Assembly (NCBI RefSeq): GCF_018919145.1 | Contig: NZ_JAHLQJ010000008.1 | Coordinates: 124,001 to 188,000 of the forward strand | DNA from: Paenibacillus brevis | Lineage (GTDB): Bacteria; Bacillota; Bacilli; Paenibacillales; Paenibacillaceae | Length of the DNA: 64,000 nucleotides | Direction: 5' to 3' | Part shown: positions 8,073 to 17,114 of the stretch, in pieces | Position numbering within the stretch: position 1 is the first letter of the stretch | Layout: each line of letters opens with the position of its first letter | The notes under the pieces: generated by a model | The model's database searches: none | What the model was told of the DNA's origin: nothing | The model's input: the letters and a program-made list of their open reading frames with translations, nothing else | Made by a program: the position numbers and the translations under genes

Positions 8073-9065
8073 CTATAGCCGAACGGGCTGGCCTGTTTCA
8101 ACAGAACGATAACCGGCCAGAGCTACCTCTGTGGAACGAAGACCGTCAACACCGTTGATGGGGACCGGCAAATCTTTTACAAGGGCTTCAATGAAGCCCT
8201 TAACGAGCAGATCATCCATTGAATCTCCCCAGAAATGATGTTGTCCCTTTCCGGCCTTATCTATGAACCATTCATTTTTTTGGGCGAGGCTGTCCACAGA
8301 GATTGTCCCCGCAGTTCCCACAATTTCCAGAGTAACGTCTCCCCAGGTCGGAAAAGATCTCGGGCGCGACCAGCTAGTATCAATAACGCCAAACACGCCA
8401 TTATCAAACTTCACATGGATCATCCCGGTATCCTCCACCTTTATCTCCTCATGGAAAATCCGGTTCGCATAGGCATAGACATCCGTGACTCTTGAGTCAG
8501 GCAGAAACCAATTCATCAAATCCATAACATGTACAGTATGATCTAGCAATGCACCTCCACCGGAAAGAGAAGGTTCAATAAACCAGCCTCCTGGCATGCT
8601 GCCGCGATTCGTACCTTTCATGGAAATGATTTCGCCTATTTCGCCCTTCATTACGGCTTCCCTGGCTCGAACTACGGCGGATAGATAGCGGCAAGGGAAA
8701 GCGGTCATTAATTGAACGCCTGCTTCACGGCAGACCGAAATCATCTCTTCCATCTCGGGTACTGACAGCCCCAGGGGTTTCTCGCACATTACATGCTTGC
8801 CTGCCTTGGCGGCTTCAATCGTTAGTTGCGCATGATGAATATTCTCCGAACAGATAATTACTGCATCAATATCCGTCTGCAAGAGATCGTGATAATCCTC
8901 ATAATAGTCAGCTTCCGTCCGCATAAGCGCATCCTCGATCTTGCTTCTTTCAGGATGTGAAATTCCGGTTACTACAGCTTCGGGAATCCGGGATAGCCCT
9001 TCTAGATAGGAAAAAGCATGTCCGTGGGCGAAACTGATCATTCCCACCTTAATTTGTTTTTTCAT
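8073..9065 (-). CDS. Gfo/Idh/MocA family oxidoreductase (second gene of pair)
   Basis: A 330-residue NAD(P)-dependent sugar oxidoreductase homologue. The C-terminal-domain hallmarks are clear: CEKPLGL near residue 95 and GGALLDHTVHVMDL near residue 170, which carries the catalytic-type Asp/His. The usual GxGxxG nucleotide loop is replaced by SFAHGHAF near residue 11, a variant seen in some subfamilies. Its ATG overlaps the stop of the upstream oxidoreductase by four bases (ATGA), so the two are coupled. Substrate unknown; with its partner it may oxidise or reduce a sugar or glycoside. No clear terminator is seen between it and the esterase terminator on the opposite strand. Confidence 0.9.
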   Translation of the reverse strand: MKKQIKVGMISFAHGHAFSYLEGLSRIPEAVVTGISHPERSKIEDALMRTEADYYEDYHDLLQTDIDAVIICSENIHHAQLTIEAAKAGKHVMCEKPLGLSVPEMEEMISVCREAGVQLMTAFPCRYLSAVVRAREAVMKGEIGEIISMKGTNRGSMPGGWFIEPSLSGGGALLDHTVHVMDLMNWFLPDSRVTDVYAYANRIFHEEIKVEDTGMIHVKFDNGVFGVIDTSWSRPRSFPTWGDVTLEIVGTAGTISVDSLAQKNEWFIDKAGKGQHHFWGDSMDDLLVKGFIEALVKDLPVPINGVDGLRSTEVALAGYRSVETGQPVRL

Positions 9066-10069
9066 TGGTACGTCTCCCTTCCGAATTCATGGCCAAAATA
9101 CACAACTTGACCTGTATCCGCGGACTCTCTGGCTGCATTGGCTACGATAAGCGCCCGACGGGCATCTTCGGGTGTAACTGTAGGATTAGAATCCTCTCGA
9201 ATGCAATGGATGAAATGCTCTAACTCCAGGTAATAGGGAGAGTGAACCGAAGGGCTTTCCGGGATTTCGGCGAAACGATTTCCTTTAGAATCCAAAGCGG
9301 CTTTGCGAATGGTAATTGATTTGCTGTTCTCGCTGTCCGCGCGAATAACACCGCCGCTTCCTGCGAACTCTGCGGAGGTACGGAAATTTCCCGGATCACC
9401 CCAATGGCCTTCAAGATTAACTACAGCACCGTTATGGAACAATAGGGTAATTAGAGCATAGTCCGAAGCCTCACTGGTGCGGCGAAGGGTATACACCGAT
9501 TTTGGCTCTCCCAGGGTCCACAAGGCAAAGTCAATATCGTGAATCATCAGATCAACAATGACGCCGCCGCTCTTCTCTTCATCGAAATACCATTCTCGCG
9601 CAGCTCCGGGATGAGAGCCGACCCGCTTCAGATGGACAACGCCTACCTTGCCAAGAATTCCCTCATCCACGGCCTTTTTGATTTGAGCGTATTCCGGAAA
9701 GAATCGTACTACATGTCCCAGGAAAAGCTTTACGCTATGCTGTTCACATGCCTGAATTGCCTCACGAGCATCTGCTGCCTTCAACGATATCGGCTTTTCG
9801 CTTATGACATGCACGCCCAGCTTGGCAGATCTGCAGATATATTCCTTATGCAGATGGCTCGGCAAGGCGAGGCTGACAACTTCCGGCTTTGCTTGAGACA
9901 TCATATCCTCATAGGATGAAAATGCCCGGGTTCCTGTTCTTGCAGCAAGTTCTTCAGCTAGATGATACTCAATATCGCAGACTCCCACCAATTCCACCCC
10001 AGGCATTATTGCATATTCGCCTGCGTGCACTCGTCCCATTCCACCGCATCCGACGACGGCAACTCTCAT
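9062..10069 (-). CDS. Gfo/Idh/MocA family oxidoreductase (first gene of pair)
   Basis: A 335-residue protein with a canonical Rossmann start VVGCGGMGRVHAGEY, the EKPIS motif near residue 92, and GGVIVDLMIHDIDFALW near residue 170. It would use NAD(P) to oxidise or reduce a sugar, inositol or glycoside in the cytoplasm. It leads a two-gene operon transcribed away from the AraC-type regulator at 10207, separated by a 137-base divergent control region. Position suggests control by that regulator. Specificity cannot be read from sequence. Confidence 0.92.
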   Translation of the reverse strand: MRVAVVGCGGMGRVHAGEYAIMPGVELVGVCDIEYHLAEELAARTGTRAFSSYEDMMSQAKPEVVSLALPSHLHKEYICRSAKLGVHVISEKPISLKAADAREAIQACEQHSVKLFLGHVVRFFPEYAQIKKAVDEGILGKVGVVHLKRVGSHPGAAREWYFDEEKSGGVIVDLMIHDIDFALWTLGEPKSVYTLRRTSEASDYALITLLFHNGAVVNLEGHWGDPGNFRTSAEFAGSGGVIRADSENSKSITIRKAALDSKGNRFAEIPESPSVHSPYYLELEHFIHCIREDSNPTVTPEDARRALIVANAARESADTGQVVYFGHEFGRETYQ

Positions 10070-10099
10070 GTACGCTCACTCCCTATCGAATTTTCTTTA

Positions 10100-10129
10100 T
10101 TGAACGAATATCTGATACCAGCATATAAT
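10100..10129 (+). promoter_or_regulatory. Sigma-A promoter for AraC-YesM-YesN row
   Basis: TTGAAC at 10100-10105, an 18-base spacer and a perfect TATAAT at 10124-10129. It lies in the divergent region and points to the AraC gene, giving a leader of about 70 bases. Confidence 0.55.
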
Positions 10130-10206
10130 TAAGACTCGTGATGGGCTAGGCCGCTATTAGTCATGTTTATGTGCGATTTTATTCTCTGGCGCAAAGGAGA
10201 TGCGAT

Positions 10207-11079
10207 ATGAATATTTTTCAGGAACCTATACTGTATCAACACCCCCATCTCTGCATCAAAACCTTGGATTTCGTCTGCAATGAGGAGGAAAGCAAGGAGG
10301 AATTGTCCTGGCATTACCATAAGGAAATCGAATTTGTAATGGTTATGCAAGGCACCCATGAGATTCGAACCGTTAAGCATAGCTATATGCTATATCCGGG
10401 CGATGTAGCCATTGTCGGCTCTTCACAGCTCCATTACGGACGTAAAAAGGGCTCGGGCGAAATGAAATGTTTCGTCCTGCACTTCGATCTGGAGCCTTAC
10501 TTTGACCCGGCCATGATGAGCTATTATCGCAATTTCTCCGAAATCCATTATCAGCTGGATGAATTGAATGACCTTTTTACGGAGAACCCTTCGTTAAAAA
10601 TAAAGATATCCGGTATCCTTCATGAAATTCGGCGGGAGATGCAGGATAGATCCAAAGGGTATGAGATCGCAGCTAGCATGCATATCAAACATTTACTGTT
10701 ATTGCTTCTGCGCGCGGACAAGCGCGGTATTTTGGAGCCTGCCGACTGGGGGGATTCCAATACGTTAAAAAAAATTATCGACTATGTGGACTTGAATTTA
10801 ACCAGTCCTATCTCTATGGATGAGGTGAGCCGGCTTGCCGGGATGAGTTATTCTTATTTTTCTAAGTTTTTCAAGAAAGCAATGGGAAATTCATTTACTG
10901 ATTACATTAATTTACGGCGCATGCGCAACGTTGAACGAATGCTGGCAACCAGCAACCAGAGCGTAACTATCCTTGCGGAACAAGCGGGATTTACGAATCC
11001 GTCGCATTTCTACAAGCTGTTCAAGCGTCAGAACGGTTGCACGCCAAATGAATATAGGGCCAGGCTGAAAAAGAATTGA
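10207..11079 (+). CDS. AraC family transcriptional regulator
   Basis: A 290-residue regulator with an N-terminal cupin-like sensor domain (HYHKEIEFVMVMQGTHEI, YPGDVAIVGSSQLHYG) and a C-terminal double helix-turn-helix (MDEVSRLAGMSYSYFSKFFKKAMG, then VTILAEQAGFTNPSHFYKLFKR). Such proteins bind a small sugar and usually activate nearby catabolic genes. AAAGGAG lies 7 bases before the ATG at 10207; an in-frame upstream start at 10171 lacks one. It is divergent from the two oxidoreductase genes and followed after 38 bases by a sensor kinase gene, so one promoter may serve three regulators. Confidence 0.93.
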   Translation: MNIFQEPILYQHPHLCIKTLDFVCNEEESKEELSWHYHKEIEFVMVMQGTHEIRTVKHSYMLYPGDVAIVGSSQLHYGRKKGSGEMKCFVLHFDLEPYFDPAMMSYYRNFSEIHYQLDELNDLFTENPSLKIKISGILHEIRREMQDRSKGYEIAASMHIKHLLLLLLRADKRGILEPADWGDSNTLKKIIDYVDLNLTSPISMDEVSRLAGMSYSYFSKFFKKAMGNSFTDYINLRRMRNVERMLATSNQSVTILAEQAGFTNPSHFYKLFKRQNGCTPNEYRARLKKN

Positions 11080-11117
11080 TATTGCAGTGAACCACCAATG
11101 TACAGGGGGAAGCTATA

Positions 11118-12917
11118 TTGCTAAATAACTGGTATCAGACCTTTCTCAAGGACAAGACACTCTCAAAGATAGTCATGATGTACAGCCTGATCGCCATTAT
11201 CACTGTACTTGTGCTTGCTCAAGCGATTTATAGAAATATGACGGATTCAGCAGTGGAAAGCCAGATGGAAACTCAACGCAGGGCCTTGGAAAGCATCAAT
11301 GCCTACATGCAGAAAAATTATGACTATCTGGAGCAGATCACGAATGAAATCTACAGCCAATCGGCGCTGGCAGATAACGTTTCTTACTTCCTTATGCATA
11401 CTTACAACGAATATATAGATTACAGCCTGGATCAAATTACAGGTTCCAGCGCTTCCTATTGGGATGTCACCACCTTCTTCGGACGGAAGATGGATGCGAA
11501 TCCGGCGATAAAAGAAATCATTCTATATGGCGTTGACAGTCAGCAGCTTTATCATTTTCAGCAAGGCGGCTTGAAGACCTACTATATAAATCCTGAGAGA
11601 TCTTATGTGCCGGGAGCTATTATAAATGACACAGAGCGAGTATCTACGCCTAATTTGTGGATCAGGAAGCTGATTGGCGGAGAACAGAAGCGAATGTATA
11701 CCACGCGTATCAACATTACAAATAGGTATAATTTAAAGTCGGTTGGATATCTTCTCGTAAATTATGATTCCGACTATATTGACTCCGTTTTAACCCCTTT
11801 TGAGGACAAGCTTAAAGGTAATCTTCTGGTGCTAAGCTCGAAGGGTCAGGTGATTTATGATCAGTCAGGGGAATATTATGACAAACCCTTCCCCTATAGA
11901 GAGCAGGTTCTTACACAAAGCGAATTGTCTGCATTGGAAAAGAATTCGTGGGTTAGTGCGATTCAAAGTGATAGCGGTGCCATTGTGCTCAGCATGGTTC
12001 CCAAATCAGAAATCACTGCAGGATTGGCGGATACTCGACGGACGATCATCTTTTTGAGCGCCCTTTGTATCTTGGTGATTATTTTAATTCCTTTCGGGTT
12101 TGCCATGAACTACACCAAACGAATGCATCAGATTATCCGTTCTATGCGTAGTGTCGAGACAGGAGAATTGTATGTCCGCATTCCTATTAGCCGTAAGGAT
12201 GAGCTGGGGCTGATCGCCGGCAGCTTCAATCAGATGCTTAATAAACTCACTCACCATATTAACCTTAGCTACAAGGCTGAAGCGGAGCAAAGCCGTGCAG
12301 AAATGACAGCCCTTCAGGCCCGGGTTAATCCGCACTTTTTATTTAATACCCTTGAGGTAATTAGAATGAGGGCGGTATCGTTGGGGGTGGCCGAGGTCGG
12401 AGACATGGTGTTCAATTTGGCGAATTTGTTCCGTAATCTGGTTCAAGAAGATACGGTTGTAAGCCTTCAGCAGGAGATAGAGAACTGTCGCCTATATCTG
12501 GATCTGTTCAAATCCCGTTACCAGGACAGCTTTAGCTATGAGATCCGGCTGGACCCGATCATTGCCGAGTATAAGATTATTAAATTGTCCCTGCAGGTTG
12601 TTGTTGAAAACTTCATTGTTCACGGGCTTAGGGATGATGATATCGTGAACCGAATCGAGGTAAGCGCAGAGCAAACAGGCGAGTATGTCCGAATTATGGT
12701 CTGTGACAACGGATTGGGAATAGAAGAGGAGAGGCTGGAGCTCATTCGGAACTCCTTGTCGCAACCTAAAGAGGGCAATAATTCCTTCGGACTTCGGAGT
12801 GTCTATCAGCGACTGGTTTATTTGTACGGGGATAGCTGCACAATGGAATTGAACAGCAAGGTTGGGGAGGGCACTACCATAACGATCAGCATGCCTTATG
12901 TAAAGGAGGAATTGTAG
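11118..12917 (+). CDS. YesM-type sensor histidine kinase
   Basis: A 599-residue membrane kinase. A first transmembrane helix lies near residues 18-38, a large extracellular sensor region follows, a second helix near residues 310-330, then a HAMP linker and the His_kinase domain with phospho-acceptor histidine in RVNPHFLFNTLEVIRMR. The ATP-binding part shows VVENFIVHGL and DNGLGI. This family typically senses oligosaccharides or their binding protein outside the cell and phosphorylates a YesN regulator. It starts with TTG after a CAGGGGGA ribosome binding site, and its stop overlaps the response-regulator start by one base. Confidence 0.94.
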   Translation: MLNNWYQTFLKDKTLSKIVMMYSLIAIITVLVLAQAIYRNMTDSAVESQMETQRRALESINAYMQKNYDYLEQITNEIYSQSALADNVSYFLMHTYNEYIDYSLDQITGSSASYWDVTTFFGRKMDANPAIKEIILYGVDSQQLYHFQQGGLKTYYINPERSYVPGAIINDTERVSTPNLWIRKLIGGEQKRMYTTRINITNRYNLKSVGYLLVNYDSDYIDSVLTPFEDKLKGNLLVLSSKGQVIYDQSGEYYDKPFPYREQVLTQSELSALEKNSWVSAIQSDSGAIVLSMVPKSEITAGLADTRRTIIFLSALCILVIILIPFGFAMNYTKRMHQIIRSMRSVETGELYVRIPISRKDELGLIAGSFNQMLNKLTHHINLSYKAEAEQSRAEMTALQARVNPHFLFNTLEVIRMRAVSLGVAEVGDMVFNLANLFRNLVQEDTVVSLQQEIENCRLYLDLFKSRYQDSFSYEIRLDPIIAEYKIIKLSLQVVVENFIVHGLRDDDIVNRIEVSAEQTGEYVRIMVCDNGLGIEEERLELIRNSLSQPKEGNNSFGLRSVYQRLVYLYGDSCTMELNSKVGEGTTITISMPYVKEEL

Positions 12918-14443
12918 TGTATAAGGTTCTATTGGTGGATGACGAGAAATTCATACTTGATGGATTAAGTAATTTGATTAAATGGGGCGAATTGGGGCTA
13001 GAGATCGTTGGCATGGCAAGAGGGGGACGAAAGGCGCTGGAATTTCTCGCCGTCAACGAGGTAGACATTCTGATTACCGATATTTCCATGCCCGGCATGA
13101 ACGGACTGGAGTTGATCCGCAAGGCCAGACAGGACCATAGCGATCTTAAGGTTATTATTCTGAGCGGGTATAACGAATTTGACTATCTCAAAGAAGGGAT
13201 GGGCCTGGGGATTGAAAATTATCTGTTGAAGCCGGTCGATGTGTCCGAGCTTATGCATACCCTGGTCACCCTAATAGAGAAGCTTGAAACCTCAAGGCCA
13301 AGCTATGATTATACCCATGATATTCACATTATTCGGAATAATACTCTCCATCGCTGGATGACCGGACAGATTGCGGCTTCTGAGTGGAAGGAACGCTGCG
13401 GGCTGCTTCAGCTTGGCCGGATCTGCCGATACAGGCTGGCGGCAGTAATTAGAAAAGGAGACTATGCGGACCGGGTCTACGATGAGCTGGTCAAAGCCAC
13501 GGGTGATAACCACCCGCTGATCTATCGCGATTTTGTTGATGATGTTGCAATCATTTACCAGGCGGACAATAGGGATCAGCTGAGCAACGATGCTCAAAGC
13601 CATCTGAGAGAACTGCTTTCAACAGCGGAGCAGGTAGAGGAGAATCAGATTCGTATCGGGCTTGGACAGGTGGAGGAGACCGAAGCCTCCCCATCTCATA
13701 GTTATGACGAGGCCAAAAAGGCATTGGAATATTTCCTGTTGTTTCCGGACGAAAGAATCATCCGGTATGAAATGCTTAACCTGTCCAAAGGGATGGTGCG
13801 CTGGGGAAGTGATATTCGTTGGGAAAATTATATTCAACTGCTTCATGCCCGCAATACTGCTGAGCTGACAGAGACTATCCAGGAGGATTTTTCGAGATTG
13901 CAGCAGCAGGAGGGAATGCTGCCCAGAAGCCTTTGGCGGATTGCCGCCGAAATTACGATTCGGCTCAAGCTGGCTGTACAGGAGGTAAGACCCATAGAAC
14001 CCGAGTTGTTGGAGAAGTTCTCCGATCATTTGGAGTTTCTTCATAATACCGTTGAATGGGGAGAACTGATGGAAGCCCTTGGACAAATCGCTCAATTATC
14101 AGTGGATTTGCTTCAGACGCCTAACTACAGTCCGGTGATCCAGCAAGTCCTGAAGCTGGTAAATGATACTTATACTGAAAATTGGACACTCATGCAGCTG
14201 GGAGACCGCTTTCATATTCATCCTGTTTATTTGGGCCAGCTATTTCGTAAAGAGACGGGGGAAAACTTTGCCGGGTATATGAACCGCTACCGGATTGAAC
14301 AGGCAAAGAGAATGCTTCGCGAGACCAATCTAAAGATTCATCAGGTGGCCCGCGATGTAGGTTATTGGGAGGTTGCTTATTTCAACAGACAGTTTCGAAG
14401 ATATGTCGGAGTTTCTCCAATGGAGTATAAAACACTGGTTTGA
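12917..14443 (+). CDS. YesN-type response regulator (REC + AraC-type HTH)
   Basis: A 508-residue response regulator. The receiver domain is at residues 1-120 with acidic DDE near residue 8, the phospho-acceptor Asp in ILITDISMPGMNG near residue 54, and LKPVD near residue 105. A long linker follows, then a C-terminal AraC-type DNA-binding domain (LMQLGDRFHIHPVYLGQLFRKETG; IHQVARDVGYWEVAYFNRQFR). It starts with GTG at the kinase stop codon. It likely activates the solute-binding protein and permease genes directly downstream. Confidence 0.95.
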   Translation: MYKVLLVDDEKFILDGLSNLIKWGELGLEIVGMARGGRKALEFLAVNEVDILITDISMPGMNGLELIRKARQDHSDLKVIILSGYNEFDYLKEGMGLGIENYLLKPVDVSELMHTLVTLIEKLETSRPSYDYTHDIHIIRNNTLHRWMTGQIAASEWKERCGLLQLGRICRYRLAAVIRKGDYADRVYDELVKATGDNHPLIYRDFVDDVAIIYQADNRDQLSNDAQSHLRELLSTAEQVEENQIRIGLGQVEETEASPSHSYDEAKKALEYFLLFPDERIIRYEMLNLSKGMVRWGSDIRWENYIQLLHARNTAELTETIQEDFSRLQQQEGMLPRSLWRIAAEITIRLKLAVQEVRPIEPELLEKFSDHLEFLHNTVEWGELMEALGQIAQLSVDLLQTPNYSPVIQQVLKLVNDTYTENWTLMQLGDRFHIHPVYLGQLFRKETGENFAGYMNRYRIEQAKRMLRETNLKIHQVARDVGYWEVAYFNRQFRRYVGVSPMEYKTLV

Positions 14444-14525
14444 GAGGAAAATTAGTATGTTTCTTTAGTTTGTTTAAGGTATCTTTGCTTTGTCTGATAT
14501 TGCATTAGGTTGAAATTTGATACCC

Positions 14526-14539
14526 TGAAAACGTAACCA
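14526..14539 (+). promoter_or_regulatory. cre (CcpA) site before first ABC importer
   Basis: TGAAAACGTAACCA matches 13 of 14 positions of TGWAARCGYTWNCA. It lies 38 bases before the solute-binding protein start, in the 133-base gap after the YesN gene. A clear -35/-10 pair is not visible, as expected if the promoter needs an activator. It implies glucose repression of the transporter operon. Confidence 0.55.
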
Positions 14540-14576
14540 TTAAGCGGTTTCATAATAAAGGGGAGGTTTAAAGAGG

Positions 14577-16058
14577 ATGAAAAAAAGTTCAAGACTGTCT
14601 CTGATTCTGGTACTGGTACTGGCATTCACTGCAATCCTGTCTGCCTGCGGCGGAGCCAAAAAGGAGGGGAGTGCCGGGACTGCCGGCAACCAAGAAGCAA
14701 AAAAAGATGTAGAGTTGATTTGGTATAACATTGGCACGCCTCAAAAAGATACGGACCTCGTAATGGCTGAAGTGAGTAAATACACTTCAGAAAAAATTGG
14801 TGTGACCGTTAAGATGAAGCAGATTGACTTCGGTGACTATACGCAGAAAATGCAGGTGCTGACGCAATCAGGCGAACAGATGGATATTTTGTTCACTGCT
14901 TCATGGGGGTTTGACTATGTACAAAATGCAAGAAAGGGAGCCTTCATGGAATTAAATGATCTTCTGGACCAGTATGGACAGGGAATCAAGGACACGCTTG
15001 ATCCCGCATTTCTGGAAGGCTCCAAGGTAGACGGGAAAAACTATGGCATTCCTGCCAATAAAGAGCTTCCCGCCCAAGATGTTTGGCGTTTTAACAAGCA
15101 GTGGCTTGATAAGTACAACTTGGATATTACCGGTGTAAGAAGCATGGAAAGCCTAGAGCCGCTTTTGAAAACAATTAAGGACAACGAGCCTAATGTGGTT
15201 CCGTTCATGATTGACAGAAACTTTATTCCGAATCTTCCTTACGATTACATCATTCAGAATCTTCCATTGGCTGTAAAGCTGGATACAACCGATTATAAAA
15301 TCGTTAACATTCTCGAAACTCCTGAGCTGAAAGAAGCCTTAAAGACGATGCGCAAATATTACCAGGCGGGATATATTGCCTCAGAGGTAGCGACAACAAC
15401 CGACAATTCGGATTTAACTTTGACCGGCAATTGGTTTATGGATCGTCCTACGACACAACCTTTTGCAGATAATCTGTGGACCGCTTCTCTCGGTTATCCA
15501 GTGGTTTCTACACCGGCTACAGATGCCATTATTTACAACTGGTCGGTAATGGGTTCTCTGCAGGCGATATCCGCCAATTCCGAGCATCCGGTAGAAGCCA
15601 TGAAATTCCTTAATTTGCTCAACACGGATCCATACCTGCGGAATCTTGTGGACTCCGGTATTGAGGGCGTGCACTATGAGAAGATCGGCGACAATGTCGC
15701 AAAGAACTTGGATAAGTCTAGAGACTATGATATGCCTACATTTGCAATAGGGAATATTATGCTGACTTACTTGCAAGAAGGAGATCCTGAAGATAAATGG
15801 GAAGGATTCCGTGAATTTAACGAGGCCGGAACACCGGCTCCGTTACTGGGCTTCAATTTTGACAGCTCAAATGTATCGGCAGAGCTTGCGGCTCTGACGA
15901 ATGCTAAGGATCAATTCTGGGCTCCGCTTATGACTGGTTCCGTAGATCCGGACAAATATACGCCAATGGCTATTGAACAACTTAAAGCTGCAGGGTTGGA
16001 CAACGTCATGGCTGAAGCTCAAAGACAGCTTGATGAGTGGCTCGCGGCACAAAAATAG
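14577..16058 (+). CDS. Sugar ABC transporter solute-binding lipoprotein (DUF3502 type)
   Basis: A 493-residue lipoprotein with signal sequence and lipobox LSAC (Cys at residue 23), a family-1 extracellular binding fold, and a C-terminal tail (LLGFNFDSSNVSAELAAL, GSVDPDKYTP) typical of DUF3502. It captures an oligosaccharide outside the membrane and passes it to the permeases encoded next. The order YesM-YesN-binding protein-two permeases-GH38 mannosidase points to an alpha-mannoside ligand (inference). GGGGAGG precedes the ATG. A strong hairpin separates it from the permease genes. Confidence 0.93.
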   Translation: MKKSSRLSLILVLVLAFTAILSACGGAKKEGSAGTAGNQEAKKDVELIWYNIGTPQKDTDLVMAEVSKYTSEKIGVTVKMKQIDFGDYTQKMQVLTQSGEQMDILFTASWGFDYVQNARKGAFMELNDLLDQYGQGIKDTLDPAFLEGSKVDGKNYGIPANKELPAQDVWRFNKQWLDKYNLDITGVRSMESLEPLLKTIKDNEPNVVPFMIDRNFIPNLPYDYIIQNLPLAVKLDTTDYKIVNILETPELKEALKTMRKYYQAGYIASEVATTTDNSDLTLTGNWFMDRPTTQPFADNLWTASLGYPVVSTPATDAIIYNWSVMGSLQAISANSEHPVEAMKFLNLLNTDPYLRNLVDSGIEGVHYEKIGDNVAKNLDKSRDYDMPTFAIGNIMLTYLQEGDPEDKWEGFREFNEAGTPAPLLGFNFDSSNVSAELAALTNAKDQFWAPLMTGSVDPDKYTPMAIEQLKAAGLDNVMAEAQRQLDEWLAAQK

Positions 16059-16079
16059 ATAATCAGGTATAGCAAGCCG

Positions 16080-16109
16080 CCAGACTGGGAGATTTCCCAG
16101 TCTGGTTTG
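16080..16109 (+). terminator. Intercistronic hairpin between binding protein and permease genes
   Basis: A perfect 11-bp stem, CCAGACTGGGA with TCCCAGTCTGG, loop GATT, followed by TTTGC rather than a long T run. It is more likely a partial terminator or mRNA-protecting stem-loop that keeps binding-protein mRNA in excess over permease mRNA than a full stop. Confidence 0.65.
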
Positions 16110-16148
16110 CTCCTGAATACATGATGGACCTAGATAGGAGGGAAGGAA

Positions 16149-17087
16149 ATGCATAGAGTCAGTCATTTTTTTAAAGATTTACACAAAAACCTGCCTATTT
16201 TGCTTATGGTTTTGCCAGGAGCCATCGGCTTTATATTATTCTCATACTTGCCTATGGGAGGAACACTGCTTTCCTTCAAGCAATACCGATACAACGGCGA
16301 GGGGTTTATATCCAGCTTTTTAAGCAGCGATTGGGTGGGACTCAGAAATTTCAAGTTTTTGTTTGGCACGAATGACGCCTATATCATCACGCGCAACACG
16401 CTGCTGTATAATGCAGCTTTTATCATACTCGGTACATTTGCCGCTATAGCAATGGCTATCCTGTTATCCGAGATTGTGAACAAACGTCTTTCTAAATTGT
16501 ACCAGACGGGAATGTTTCTTCCGCATTTCATGTCATACGTTATTGTCGGATTTTTTGTTTATAGCTTTTTGAATATGGATAAAGGGCTGCTTAACAGTAT
16601 ACTGGAACGTTTTGATCTGCAAACCGTTTCCTGGTATACGACTCCTAAATATTGGCCTTATATACTAACCCTCACAAACCTGTGGAAAACGATCGGTTAC
16701 AGCAGTGTGGTTTATTTGGCGGCGATTACCGGATTCGACCGGTCATTATATGAGGCTGCAATGATTGATGGAGCCAGCAAATGGCGGCAGATCCGCAACA
16801 TCACCCTGCCTCTTTTAAAACCGCTGATCATCATAATGACGCTTCTAGCCGTCGGAAGAATATTTTATGCGGACTTTGGTTTGTTTTACAACATTCCGCG
16901 AGACTCCGGCGCCTTATATCCGGTGACGAATGTCATCGATACTTACGTATATCGCGGCCTGAAAACTACCGGTGAGATGGGAATGACGGCGGCGGCCGGA
17001 TTATATCAATCCATAGTTGGATTTATCCTGGTTGTTACTTCCAACTACGTCGTTCGCAGAATCGATAAGGACAGCTCATTGTTCTAA
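16149..17087 (+). CDS. Sugar ABC transporter permease (LplB/CUT1 type)
   Basis: A 312-residue inner-membrane permease with six predicted helices and the EAA loop EAAMIDGASKWRQIRNITLPLL near residue 200, where the ATPase docks. It starts LPILLMVLPGAIGFILFSYLPMGG, typical of LplB-like proteins. AGGAGGGAAGG precedes its ATG. It pairs with the next permease to form the channel for the binding protein at 14577. No ATPase gene is nearby. Confidence 0.94.
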   Translation: MHRVSHFFKDLHKNLPILLMVLPGAIGFILFSYLPMGGTLLSFKQYRYNGEGFISSFLSSDWVGLRNFKFLFGTNDAYIITRNTLLYNAAFIILGTFAAIAMAILLSEIVNKRLSKLYQTGMFLPHFMSYVIVGFFVYSFLNMDKGLLNSILERFDLQTVSWYTTPKYWPYILTLTNLWKTIGYSSVVYLAAITGFDRSLYEAAMIDGASKWRQIRNITLPLLKPLIIIMTLLAVGRIFYADFGLFYNIPRDSGALYPVTNVIDTYVYRGLKTTGEMGMTAAAGLYQSIVGFILVVTSNYVVRRIDKDSSLF

Positions 17088-17114
17088 AAATAAATTTGGA
17101 GAGGAGGATGCTCC

